From positions 1 through 37,618 of the forward strand of contig CAIJOK010000055.1 in the NCBI GenBank assembly GCA_903822205.1: DNA of 37,618 nucleotides, given 5' to 3'. Source of the DNA: an uncultured beta proteobacterium (GTDB taxonomy: Bacteria; Pseudomonadota; Gammaproteobacteria; Burkholderiales; Burkholderiaceae_C). Positions 1 through 8,399 of the stretch are shown here, in pieces; position 1 is the stretch's first letter; each line of letters begins with the position of its first letter. Below the pieces are notes generated by a model. The model had not been told where the DNA came from. It saw only the letters and a program-made list of their open reading frames with translations, and searched no databases. Made by a program: the position numbers and the translations under genes.

Positions 1-186
1 GATGTGGAGTTTTTGCGACTTTTCCATTCCTATCATCACTTTTGACGCATCATGTTCAGCGCTGTATGTCAACATGAGACACCACCTAAATTTGCCTGAG
101 GTTGGTCTCACGAGAATGTCCTTCGTCTGCTAGACTTTGACCGACTTAAACTGATTTGGATTCACTATTAATCAAGTTCGCACACC

Positions 187-645
187 ATGACTACTGAACC
201 GTGGGTAACTGATGAACCGGGCAAGCAGAAGATGAGCCACGAGCAGCTCGTCGGCCTGATTCAGTCTGATGCCAAGTTCATGGACGAGCGGGAGGACATC
301 AGCGCTTACATTGCCACCCTGAAGGCGGGTGAAGCCCTTAGCGAAGAGACCATCCGCGAGGGCTACCAGCGATTCAAAGCCGAGCAACAGTCCCGGGAAC
401 TCTCCGACCTCGCACATCGCCACGGCATTGAAACCCCTGCCCTGCAAGCCTTTGTGGACGGTATCCTCTTGCGCATGATTTTCGATGGCGAGCGTTTAAG
501 CGACCTCATGGCCCCGCTGGGCCTCGGCTGGAAAGCCCGCACCCAAAAAGAACTCGCCCTCATGGACGAACTCACCCCGCTCCTGCGCAAACGCGCCCAT
601 GATCGTGAGATTTCAGGGCTTTCTGCGTATGAGGAGAACCACTAA
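187..645 (+). pseudogene. HsdR C-terminal fragment (type I restriction subunit R)
   Basis: This 152-residue frame resembles only the extreme C-terminal helical domain of type I restriction HsdR subunits, the part that binds the methyltransferase core. The end, with LGWKARTQKELALM and REISGLSAYE, is the family's usual C-terminus. Full HsdR proteins run to about 1000 residues with nuclease and helicase domains, and none of that is present. The same frame upstream (1-186) carries several stop codons and no helicase motifs, so the 5' part of the gene is gone. The ATG at 187 is simply the first one in frame. Its stop overlaps the next start by one base (TAATG), so the fragment may still be translated and coupled to the ATPase gene. 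The assignment rests on remembered family sequence, not a search. Confidence 0.68.
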
Positions 646-3311
646 TGGGAAAACAAACTTCTCAACCCATTCTTTTTGAATCTGGTGCGCAATGGGTGCG
701 CGCTGACTTTCATCTGCACACCCGTGCAGACCGTGAGTTCAAATACGCTGGCGATGACGACTTTTACAACAGCAGCTACGTGCAAGCGCTGGAAAAAGCC
801 CAAATCCGGCTGGGGTTGATTGCCAATCACAACAAATTTGACTTGACTGAATTCAAGGCGCTTCGCTCCACGGCCCAGAAAATGAGAATTACGCTTCTGT
901 CAGGCGTTGAACTGTCCGTCAACGATGGGGCCAATGGCATTCATACGCTGGTCGTTTTTTCCAACGACTGGTTTGCGGATGGACATGACTACATCAACCC
1001 TTTTTTGACCAGCGCATTTGAAGGCAAAACACCAGCGCAATACGAACAAGAGAACGGACGCACATCTTGGTCGCTCTTGGAGACAATCAAGAAACTGGAA
1101 AGCTATCACCGCGACTTTTTCTTGGTTTTTGCCCATGTTGAAGCCCCCAGCGGGCTTTGGAATGAATTGGATGGCGGCCGTCTTAAAGAGTTTGGAAGTA
1201 ACGAGTTATTTCGTCGCAGAACCTTGGGTTTTCAGAAGGTTCGCACCCATGACGGTGCAGGCAAAGACAAGCCCAGCCGAATGAAGGTGCAAAGCTGGCT
1301 AGAAAATTGGTACCCCGCCGAGCTTGAAGGCAGCGACCCCAAATGCATCGGCGAGATTGGCCAGGGTAAATCCTGTTACCTCAAACTGGGTGAGTTGTCT
1401 TTTGAAGCAGCCAAGTTTGCTTTGAGTGACCCGGCTGGTCGTGTTGCAGCAGAACCTCCAAAGCACCATGCCTCGCACATTCGCAGCGTCCATTTTGATG
1501 GCGGAATCCTCGACGGGCAGACGCTGCATTGCTCACCTGAGCTCAACACGCTCATTGGCATCCGTGGCAGCGGTAAATCTTCGATCCTGGAAGCAGTGCG
1601 CTATGCCCTCGACATTCCACGGGGGGAGAAAGCACAAGACACCAAGTACAAAGACGAACTTATTCGGCATACCTTGGGCAGTGGTGGAAAAATAACACTG
1701 GCTGCATGCGATGTTTATGGACAGGAATTCACGATTTCCAGAATTTTCCGTGAAGCACCCAATGTCTATCTAAACGGAAAATTGCAGCCCGGTGTGTCGA
1801 TTCGGGAAACCGTTTTGCGTCGCCCGATCTATTTCGGACAGAAAGACCTCTCCAGCACAGGCGAGGGTTTCGAGACCGACCTGGTTGAAAAGCTGGTGGG
1901 TGAAAAACTCCGTGTGCTGCGTGATGAGATCGAAACCCAACGCCAGCGTGTGCGAGAGGCCACCACTCGCTGGCTCAAGTTCAACACCACCGCCGAGCAA
2001 AAGCGCGACTACGACGCACAGCTCACCGATGCGAACTTTCGCCTAAAGAAATTCGAAGAATACGGCATCGCAGACAAACTCCAGAAGCGTCTGGGATTTC
2101 AACAGGATGCCGTTGCACTCCAACGCCTTTGCGAGCGGGCGGATAATTTCATCATCGCCCTGAACAGTCTGATCGCAGAGCATGAGGACGAATTGCGTAA
2201 TGCAGCAGGCTATGTGTCCCGTCAAAACCCTGAATTTTTCACGACTTTCTACGCTGAATTTTCCCAGATCATCACCAAACTCGAACAACTGAAGCAGATC
2301 GAACAGGATGCGCGTACAGTTGCCAGCCGCCTTGCCACCCGACAAAGTGAATTTGAAGATGCCAACAAGAATCTTCAGGAAGAGTTTGCGCAGGTCGAAC
2401 GGCAATTGACCCTAGAGCTGAAGCAAACCGGCATGTCGGCCATTCAGCCGGACGACTTTCTGACACAACAACAGCGCAAAACCAAGGCCGAGCAGATGCT
2501 TGAAGCGTTGACCAAGCAAGAATCCCAGCAGGGCAATATCCGTGACGCGCTGTTTGCCGAAATCGACAAGCTGAATGCGCTTTGGTTGAACGAGTTCAAC
2601 ACAATCAAGCAAGAGCTTGATCGTGTGAATACGGGCATCACCGCTTTGCAGATCGAAGCCGAATTCAAGGGTGCCAAAGAAACGGCCATCACCTTCATGC
2701 AGCAACTCTTTCGTGGCAGCAATATCCGCGAAACCACCCTGCGTGCGGTCATGGATGACTACGCTGATTTTGGTGGCCTGTTGCGTGCGCTGCCACAAGC
2801 AAAAACCAAGGCGGGCAGCACACCTGAAGTCTTCGAAAAAACTTTCATGCAATACCTTGCTGAGTTGGTCACTTGGCAAGTGCCGAACAGTTTCGTGATC
2901 CGTTATCGCGGCAAGGAGCTCAAACACCACTCGCTCGGGCAGCGTGCCTCAGCCCTGCTGCTGTATGTCCTGAGCCAAAGGCAAAACGATGTCATCATCA
3001 TTGACCAGCCTGAAGACGATTTGGACAACCAGACCATTTACGACGACGTCATCAAGCTACTTTGCGAGATGAAGCCTTACACCCAATTTATTTTCGCCAC
3101 ACACAATGCCAACTTTCCGGTATTAGGCGATGCAGAGCAGGTTCACGCCTGCCAGTTTCAAGACGACAAAGTCACCACATGCAGCGGCAGCATTGATGCC
3201 AGCCCGGTGCAGCAGGCCATCATCAACATCATGGAGGGCGGACAAGATGCCTTCAACCGACGCAAAGAGGTTTACAACCTATGGAAACCACAGAACTCAT
3301 CGACATTCTGA
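645..3311 (+). CDS. TrlF-like PHP-domain ABC ATPase, probable defence protein
   Basis: This 888-residue protein starts with a PHP-type metal phosphoesterase segment (HLHT at residues 23-26, then LIANHN near 60). An SMC/ABC-type ATPase follows. Its Walker A, GIRGSGKSS, begins at about 305. A long helical, glutamine- and glutamate-rich coiled-coil region occupies roughly 425-680. An ABC signature-like LGQRAS lies near 765, and the Walker B VIIIDQPEDD at 783-792. This layout matches proteins annotated as TrlF-family AAA-like ATPases, common next to type I restriction genes and thought to act on nucleic acid. The start overlaps the HsdR remnant by one base and the end overlaps the AlbA_2 gene by 31 bases, indicating one translationally coupled operon. 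All motifs are intact, unlike the flanking hsd genes. The defence role is inferred from context. Confidence 0.82.
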   Translation: MGKQTSQPILFESGAQWVRADFHLHTRADREFKYAGDDDFYNSSYVQALEKAQIRLGLIANHNKFDLTEFKALRSTAQKMRITLLSGVELSVNDGANGIHTLVVFSNDWFADGHDYINPFLTSAFEGKTPAQYEQENGRTSWSLLETIKKLESYHRDFFLVFAHVEAPSGLWNELDGGRLKEFGSNELFRRRTLGFQKVRTHDGAGKDKPSRMKVQSWLENWYPAELEGSDPKCIGEIGQGKSCYLKLGELSFEAAKFALSDPAGRVAAEPPKHHASHIRSVHFDGGILDGQTLHCSPELNTLIGIRGSGKSSILEAVRYALDIPRGEKAQDTKYKDELIRHTLGSGGKITLAACDVYGQEFTISRIFREAPNVYLNGKLQPGVSIRETVLRRPIYFGQKDLSSTGEGFETDLVEKLVGEKLRVLRDEIETQRQRVREATTRWLKFNTTAEQKRDYDAQLTDANFRLKKFEEYGIADKLQKRLGFQQDAVALQRLCERADNFIIALNSLIAEHEDELRNAAGYVSRQNPEFFTTFYAEFSQIITKLEQLKQIEQDARTVASRLATRQSEFEDANKNLQEEFAQVERQLTLELKQTGMSAIQPDDFLTQQQRKTKAEQMLEALTKQESQQGNIRDALFAEIDKLNALWLNEFNTIKQELDRVNTGITALQIEAEFKGAKETAITFMQQLFRGSNIRETTLRAVMDDYADFGGLLRALPQAKTKAGSTPEVFEKTFMQYLAELVTWQVPNSFVIRYRGKELKHHSLGQRASALLLYVLSQRQNDVIIIDQPEDDLDNQTIYDDVIKLLCEMKPYTQFIFATHNANFPVLGDAEQVHACQFQDDKVTTCSGSIDASPVQQAIINIMEGGQDAFNRRKEVYNLWKPQNSSTF

Positions 3312-4480
3312 GCCGTGGCGAAGACAGCCGTCACCAGTTCAAGGAAGACTTCAACAACCCCGATGCATTGGCGGGGGAAATGGTGGCCTTCTGCAATACC
3401 GCTGGTGGGCAACTGTTCATCGGCGTGCGCGACGATGGTGCTGTGCGTGGCCTGTCGGGGGCGAATGTGGCCCGTCTGAACCAACTCATAGCCAACGTGG
3501 CTTCTCAGGGCGTAGTGCCTGCGATCAACCCGCAAACGCAAAACGTGGCGCACCCCAGCGGTATGGTGCTGGTCGTGACGATTGCGGACGGTATCAACAA
3601 GCCCTATATGGACAAAAATGGCGTGATTTGGGTGAAAAGCGGTGCCGACAAACGCCGCGCTACCTCGCGCGAGGAGATTCAGCGCCTATTCCAGCAAGCG
3701 GGCTTGGTGCATGCTGACGAGACCCCGGTACAAGGGTTGGGTGCGGGCGACGTGGATTTGCCTTACTTTGAAGCCTTTTTTCAAAATCAATTTGGCCAGG
3801 CGACCGCAGACCAAAATCTGCCTTTGCCCCAGTTGTTAAGCAATATGAATCTTGTCAACAGCGAGCGACTCAACATTGCGGGCGCACTGCTGTTTGCCAA
3901 AACACCTCAGTACCACCTGCCAGCATTCATCGTCAAGGCCGTGGCCTTTGTGGGCAGCCAAATCGAAGACGAGCGCTACCTCGATAGCCGCGACATCAGC
4001 GGCAAGCTCGCCGATGTGTTTCAACAAACCTTGGGGTTTCTCCGGGCGAATACCCGCGCCGTGCAGGGTGAGCAAGGCTTCAACTCGCAGGGTTCGGCCG
4101 AAATACCCAGCATCGTCTGGGAAGAACTCGTGGTCAATGCACTCATACACCGTGACTACTTCGTCAGCGCGCCAGTGCGTGTGTTGGTGTTTTCAGATCG
4201 GGTCGAAATCATCAGCCCCGGGCATTTGCCCAATAACCTCACCATCGAGAACATCAAGGCGGGTAACTCCAACATCCGCAACCCGATTCTGGCCTCATTT
4301 GCGGCCAAGCTGTTGCCCTATCGTGGCCTGGGTAGTGGCCTACTGCGTACCTTGCGAGCCTATCCGGCCATTGAACTCGTCGATGACCGTAAGGGCAACC
4401 TGTTCAAGGCGATAGTGGCCAGGCCAAAAGTGGTGTCACGGGATGGATTGATCCCCTTGGATGAGGCGCGCACGGCATGA
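3281..4480 (+). CDS. AlbA_2 (Schlafen-type) domain protein with HATPase_c_4 domain
   Basis: This 399-residue protein begins with an AlbA_2 nucleic-acid-binding domain (about residues 12-130), recognisable by the conserved run from FKEDF through FCNTAGGQLFIGVRDDG. A GHKL ATPase-like domain follows near 275-340, with EELVVNALIHRDY as its N-box and EIISPGHLP after it. Such proteins are annotated as ATP-binding or putative transcriptional regulators and are often carried in restriction and other defence loci. It overlaps the ATPase gene upstream by 31 bases, and its TGA overlaps the hsdS ATG (ATGA), so expression is coupled to both. It appears intact. Whether it represses the operon or works with the PHP-ABC ATPase cannot be told from sequence. 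Confidence 0.82.
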   Translation: METTELIDILSRGEDSRHQFKEDFNNPDALAGEMVAFCNTAGGQLFIGVRDDGAVRGLSGANVARLNQLIANVASQGVVPAINPQTQNVAHPSGMVLVVTIADGINKPYMDKNGVIWVKSGADKRRATSREEIQRLFQQAGLVHADETPVQGLGAGDVDLPYFEAFFQNQFGQATADQNLPLPQLLSNMNLVNSERLNIAGALLFAKTPQYHLPAFIVKAVAFVGSQIEDERYLDSRDISGKLADVFQQTLGFLRANTRAVQGEQGFNSQGSAEIPSIVWEELVVNALIHRDYFVSAPVRVLVFSDRVEIISPGHLPNNLTIENIKAGNSNIRNPILASFAAKLLPYRGLGSGLLRTLRAYPAIELVDDRKGNLFKAIVARPKVVSRDGLIPLDEARTA

Positions 4481-5080
4481 ACGAGCCGGCCAAGTGCGCG
4501 CTGCTTCCCAAGCTGCGCTTTCCGGAGTTTCGGGGGGCGGAGGGGTGGGAGAAAAAGGCACTAGGGTTTGCCTGCCAAATGCAGGCAGGGAAGTTTGTTT
4601 CCGCATCAGAGATACACGAGAAGAATGAACACGGCTTGTATCCTTGTTATGGCGGGAACGGTCTGCGCGGTTACACGGCCACATTTACCCATTCGGGAAA
4701 ATATTCACATCATCGGATGTCAAGGTGCGCTTTGCGGCAATGTCAAGACTGGCATCGGCCAGTTTCACGCGACCGAACATGCTGTTGTCGTAACTCCAGA
4801 AAACGGAATCAAAGGCGATTGGTTGTTTTATGTTCTCGATTACTTGAATTTGAACCGATTCGCAACTGGGCAAGCGCAACCAGGGTTGTCGGTTGATGTC
4901 TTGGAGAAGCTACCGATTGCCATTCCGAATCAAGAATCCGAACAACAAAAAATCGCCGAGTGCCTAAGCTCCGTGGACGAGCTGATTGCCGCCCAAGCCC
5001 CAAAGCTCGAAGCCCTCAAAACCCACAAGAAAGGGCTGATGCAGCAGCTTTTTCCATTTCCTCAGGAGGTTGAAACATGA
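4477..5080 (+). pseudogene. hsdS: Half-size, frameshifted HsdS (type I specificity subunit)
   Basis: The first frame opens with PKLRFPEFRG, the usual start of an HsdS target-recognition domain, and reads through LYPCYGGNGLRGYTATF. At about 4698-4712 it goes off frame. The similarity resumes one frame over with IIGCQGALCGNV and FHATEHAVVV and runs to a typical coiled-coil end (LSSVDELIAAQ, HKKGLMQQLFP). A single-base indel explains the break. Even with the frame restored the product would be about 200 residues, with one recognition domain rather than the usual two in about 400. This suggests an earlier deletion between the two repeats. The start shares ATGA with the AlbA_2 stop. Very likely non-functional. 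Confidence 0.82.
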
Positions 5081-5099
5081 GTCACATCGACCTCGCAAA

Positions 5100-5143
5100 G
5101 CCCCAAAGGGGCGTGGCATATCAGCCCAGGGTGCAACCCTGGG
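5100..5143. repeat. Two small perfect palindromes downstream of hsdS
   Basis: GCCCCAAAGGGGC occupies 5100-5112. CCCAGGG at 5125-5131 pairs with CCCTGGG at 5137-5143 across a 5-base loop. With the longer inverted repeats that follow they form a REP/BIME-like palindrome cluster just upstream of an IS200-like transposase. The first hairpin, 20 bases after the hsdS stop, could also end transcription, but no T-tract follows it. Confidence 0.65.
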
Positions 5144-5168
5144 AACGGGATGGATGTTTTTTGGCAAT

Positions 5169-5242
5169 GCGTTCTGAAGGAACGCCGCATAGGCCGGTCA
5201 CGGATGGTTTGTGCGGCGATATGCGGCGTTCCTTCAGAACGC
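5169..5242. repeat. 22-bp perfect inverted repeat (REP-like)
   Basis: Bases 5169-5190 and 5221-5242 are exact reverse complements over 22 bp, separated by 30 bp. The arms contain GCGTTCTGAAGG and its complement. It lies in the 274-bp spacer between hsdS and the transposase gene. Palindromes in this position are typical substrates of REP-associated tyrosine transposases. Confidence 0.8.
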
Positions 5243-5291
5243 GGAAATGGCAGGGGTGTTTTTCCCAGGGCGTTGCCCTTCGCTGGTATGC

Positions 5292-5334
5292 GGTGCCCCG
5301 TTGGGGCAAGAATGCCATGCCCCAACGGGGCACC
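5292..5334. repeat. 17-bp perfect inverted repeat before the transposase start
   Basis: Bases 5292-5308 (GGTGCCCCGTTGGGGCA) and 5318-5334 are exact reverse complements with a 9-bp loop. Each arm also contains its own short GCCCC/GGGGC hairpin. It ends 20 bp before the transposase ATG, so it may mark the left end of the mobile unit or hinder transposase translation. Confidence 0.78.
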
Positions 5335-5354
5335 AATTCAATGAAGAACTAACA

Positions 5355-5807
5355 ATGCCGCAATCTCTTTCCAACATCCTCATCCACCTGATCTGGAGCA
5401 CGAAGGACCGTCACCCGTGGCTTGAACCCGGCATTCGTGAGAATGCCCATGCCTTCCTCGCCGGAGCGGTGCGCCAATGCGATTGCGAAGCCTATCGGGT
5501 AGGCGGAGTGGCGGATCATGTGCATCTCGCTGTCCGCCTCTCCCTCACCCTATCCGTCGCTGACTTGGTGAAGGAGATCAAAACCGCTTCCAGCAAATGG
5601 CTGAAAACACAGGCATCCACGCTCGCTGACTTTTCCTGGCAGCAAGGTTATGGGGCATTTTCCGTCGGGATGAGACAGAAGGAGATCCTGCTCCATTACA
5701 TCGACAACCAAGAGGAACACCACCGCACGGGCACCTTTCAGGACGAATACCGCGCCTTTCTCACGAAATACGGAATCGAATACGACGAACGCTATGTCTT
5801 GGACTGA
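5355..5807 (+). CDS. IS200-like / REP-associated tyrosine transposase (Y1 HUH)
   Basis: This 150-residue single-domain Y1 transposase acts on single-stranded DNA and uses a tyrosine to cut next to palindromes. The HUH metal motif is HVH at residues 55-57 within GGVADHVHLAV. The likely catalytic tyrosine is Y115 in the helix ILLHYIDNQEEHH. The length fits TnpA/RAYT proteins, and the C-terminus GIEYDERYVLD is typical. The frame is open further upstream, but that part only translates the palindromes; ATG at 5355 gives the family start. It interrupts the restriction locus between the hsdS and hsdM remnants and is flanked upstream by perfect hairpins. No TnpB partner is present. It looks intact. 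Confidence 0.88.
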   Translation: MPQSLSNILIHLIWSTKDRHPWLEPGIRENAHAFLAGAVRQCDCEAYRVGGVADHVHLAVRLSLTLSVADLVKEIKTASSKWLKTQASTLADFSWQQGYGAFSVGMRQKEILLHYIDNQEEHHRTGTFQDEYRAFLTKYGIEYDERYVLD

Positions 5808-5892
5808 CTCAAAAACGATGAAAACGAAAGACATCAGCGGATATCTGCAGAAGAACTCAGCCAGCCAGCAAACCCAAGGACGCACCGATCTC

Positions 5893-6295
5893 ATGACCGA
5901 CCAAAACCAAACCCAACTGGGCAAAACCCTCTGGGCCATTGCCGACCAATTGCGTGGCGCGATGGACGCGGACGATTTCCGCGACTACATGCTGTCTTTC
6001 CTGTTCCTACGCTACCTCTCGGACAACTACGAGGCGGCGGTGCAACGCGAATTGGGCGCGGACTATCCAAAGCCAGAAGTCGATGGCCGCCGAGTGCCTC
6101 TGGCCCTCTGGTATGCAAACAACCTGGGCGATGTCGTCGAGTTTGAAAAACAGATGCGACGCAAGGTGCATTACGTCATCAAGCCACAATACCCATGCCG
6201 AACTGGTCAGAATTGAGGCGGACATCCGAAAGGTCACGCTCAAACACAATGAATTCCTGAGAGAACTGGGCAAGCCGTTGTTGCCGGTTGAATGA
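5893..6295 (+). pseudogene. hsdM: HsdM with internal deletion (N-terminus joined to C-terminus)
   Basis: From ATG 5893 the frame gives a clear HsdM N-terminal domain: LGKTLWAIADQLRGAMDADD, then YMLSFLFLRYLSDNYE, then VEFEKQMRRKVHYVIKPQY. Similarity stops near 6190. The whole methyltransferase domain, including the SAM and NPPF motifs, is missing. In the next frame the sequence continues as ELVRIEADIRK and KHNEFLRELGKPLLP, which looks like an HsdM C-terminal tail, ending at 6295. I infer a deletion of more than 1 kb with a frame change at the junction. A full HsdM is about 500 residues. ATG 5893 fits the family start, although the frame is open from 5794 and overlaps the transposase end. The N-terminal call is firm; the C-terminal tail is less sure. 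Confidence 0.8.
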
Positions 6296-6509
6296 CGATG
6301 GCGGACTGACATCCATGATGTGTGGCATGGGGATTGACCATCCAATCGGCCTCCCAGAGGTTGTCGGACTCAACGTGACGAACAGAATCTGCTACTGAAT
6401 CAATAGCTACACATGCAGTATCCATGCGCGTTACAAGCCAGAATGGGGGTCAGAAAATAGTTCAAAATGATGAGTGAAAATCAGGCTTGAATGTCATCTT
6501 ATTTCTTGT

Positions 6510-8174
6510 TCAGCGCCCACCCATCGCTTCTGTCGATCCATCAATAGGCAGCGCCACCCGAAACGTGGTGCCTTTGCCGGGTTCTGATGCCACTTCAATG
6601 GTTCCGCGGTGGCGCTGCACGATGCCCCACGCCAGAGACAGCCCAAGCCCGGTTCCCTTGCCCAAGGCTTTGGTGGTGAAGAACGGGTCGAAGATGCGGC
6701 TGAGGTTCTCAGCGGGTATGCCGCTTCCATCGTCGATCACCTCCACAAAAACCTGCTTGTCATTGCAGCCGGTGCGAACCCGAATGACACCCTGGCTCTC
6801 GATCGCTTGTGCGGCATTGACCAGCAGGTTCATGAAGACCTGGTTCAACTGGGAGGGAATGCAGTGCACCTGAGGCAGCGTGCCGTATTCCCGCTGCACC
6901 TTAGCCTTGTACTTGAGTTCATTCCAGACAATGTTGAGTGTGCTCTCCAGACCCTGGTGAATGTCGGCCCAAAGCCATTCGGCAGAGCCAACACGGGCAA
7001 AATCTTTCAGATCACGCACAATGGTTTTGACGCGCTCCAGGCCGTCGTGCGACTCTTTGATGAGTTGGTGCAGGTCGTCCACCATGAAGTCGTGGTCTGC
7101 GCTGATTTTGAGGGCATTCACGTCGGCAAAAGCCTGCTGCACATCGGATGGCAGCGTCTGCTGCACACGGGTAAAAGCCGCATCAATGGCAAGCAGTGAT
7201 TCCACATACCCGCCCAGTGTGCCCAGATTGGAGTTGATAAAGCCAATCGGGTTGTTGATCTCGTGCGCCACCCCGGCTGCCAATTGGCCGATGGATGCGA
7301 GCTTTTCGGATTGCAGCAATTGAAATTGAGCCTCTTCCAGTTTGCGGTTGGATTCAGTCAGCGCAGCCAGTTGGTGGCTGAGGGCTGCTGTGCGTTGCAG
7401 GACTTGCTCTTCCAGCCGCGCATTTTGGTTTAACAGTTGCTGTTCGATGGCCTTGCGTTCGGTGGCATCGCTGAATGAAAAGACCCGTCCGATGATTTGC
7501 TCGGCGTGGCGGGCAGGGCGCGATCGCCGCTCAAAAATGCGACCATCGGTCAGTACCAGCGTGTCAAATGACTCCTGGTCTGAATCCAGATGAATGGCCG
7601 CCAAATCTCGTTGATAGGCAAGGGGGTCGGCAAACAAACCGGCCATGAAGCTGAAAGACTCTGCGTCGATGCGGCGTGCAAGCAAGGCATCCGGCAAGCC
7701 CCACATTCTTGAAAAGCACTGGTTCATGTTGAGAATGGCACCGGTGCGATCCAGCAGCAAAATGCCTTCTGACGTGGCCTCCAGTGTGGCCTGAAGACGC
7801 GAGCTGATGCTGGCCAATTCATTCTCAGCCTGCTTGCGAGGCTCCAATGGCTCCGCACGAATCACCAGCCAACTGCCGGTTTCGCTCTCAACTTGCAACA
7901 CGGTTTTGGACGCAAGCAAGATGTCGCCATTGCTGCACAGGTAAGAACTCTCGATATCGATCACGTTGGGATTGCCACCCTGGCGTACTTCGTCCCAATA
8001 AAAGAGATCAGACAGGGCGCATTCAATGTCGGTGATGGACTGCCCGACCAAGGCATCACGGCTGTATCCAAGCCGATGCAGTGTGAACTGGCTGACCTCA
8101 CAAATTGCCAGATTGCCAGGGGCAACCAACAGCAAGATCTCTCGCGCCTGATCCAAAAGCAGAGATTCGTACAT
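6510..8174 (-). CDS. PAS-PAS sensor histidine kinase (cytoplasmic)
   Basis: This 554-residue soluble histidine kinase has two PAS domains (about 5-105 and 125-238) and a coiled-coil linker (240-290). A HisKA domain follows with phospho-accepting H304 in GVAHEINNPIGF, then an HATPase domain with N-box NQVFMNLLVNAAQA and G-boxes DDGSGIP and GKGTGLGLSLAWG. No transmembrane segment or receiver domain is visible, so it must pass phosphate to separate receivers, plausibly the REC-HD-GYP or EAL-REC proteins next door. The catalytic half closely resembles that of the Cache-PAS-GAF kinase at 11936-14623, so the two are paralogues. GAGGTG lies 7 bases before the ATG. A MITE-like repeat separates it from the upstream HD-GYP gene; it is the last gene of the cluster. 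Confidence 0.9.
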   Translation of the reverse strand: MYESLLLDQAREILLLVAPGNLAICEVSQFTLHRLGYSRDALVGQSITDIECALSDLFYWDEVRQGGNPNVIDIESSYLCSNGDILLASKTVLQVESETGSWLVIRAEPLEPRKQAENELASISSRLQATLEATSEGILLLDRTGAILNMNQCFSRMWGLPDALLARRIDAESFSFMAGLFADPLAYQRDLAAIHLDSDQESFDTLVLTDGRIFERRSRPARHAEQIIGRVFSFSDATERKAIEQQLLNQNARLEEQVLQRTAALSHQLAALTESNRKLEEAQFQLLQSEKLASIGQLAAGVAHEINNPIGFINSNLGTLGGYVESLLAIDAAFTRVQQTLPSDVQQAFADVNALKISADHDFMVDDLHQLIKESHDGLERVKTIVRDLKDFARVGSAEWLWADIHQGLESTLNIVWNELKYKAKVQREYGTLPQVHCIPSQLNQVFMNLLVNAAQAIESQGVIRVRTGCNDKQVFVEVIDDGSGIPAENLSRIFDPFFTTKALGKGTGLGLSLAWGIVQRHRGTIEVASEPGKGTTFRVALPIDGSTEAMGGR

Positions 8175-8190
8175 GGGTCACCTCAGGTGA

Positions 8191-8391
8191 GTTTCAAAGT
8201 GATGTGGCATGAGGCTTGGGTGTGTCATTATTCTTTGCTCCATAAACTTCCAAATCCCCCCTAACCCCCCTTTTTCAAAGGGGGGAACAAATCACACTGA
8301 TGCATGGCCTTCTTTCCCCCCTTTGAAAAAGGGGGGTTAGGGGGGATTTGAAACTCTGGAAGGCCAAGTCGAAAACGTATCACTTTGAAAC
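8191..8391. repeat. MITE-like element with nested inverted repeats, copy A
   Basis: GTTTCAAAGTGAT at 8191-8203 is matched in inverted orientation at 8379-8391. Inside, bases 8251-8285 and 8316-8350 are perfect 35-bp reverse complements made of CCCCCC, TAA, CCCCCC, TTTTT, CAAA, GGGGGG blocks, around a 30-bp loop. There is no open reading frame and no obvious target duplication. Together with the related copy at 14640-14752 this points to a non-autonomous mobile palindrome. It fills the spacer between two - strand genes and could form a strong RNA hairpin in their transcript. Confidence 0.8.
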
Positions 8392-8399
8392 GCACCCGA

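Noticed and set aside
5211-5354. Longer transposase starting upstream at 5211
   Set aside because: The added residues only translate the palindromes; the family N-terminus starts at ATG 5355.
6296-6509. Possible gene remnants between hsdM and the PAS-PAS kinase
   Set aside because: Short frames on both strands show no family resemblance; I see nothing supportable in this spacer.
6609-7199. 196-residue + strand frame inside the PAS-PAS kinase
   Set aside because: It is antisense to conserved HisKA/HATPase codons and has no domain of its own.
8251-8350. Possible rho-independent terminator for the DUF3391-HD-GYP gene
   Set aside because: The arms are long enough, but the structure is repeated elsewhere with shared flanks and loop and lacks a T-tract after the stem. 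A mobile palindrome explains it better.
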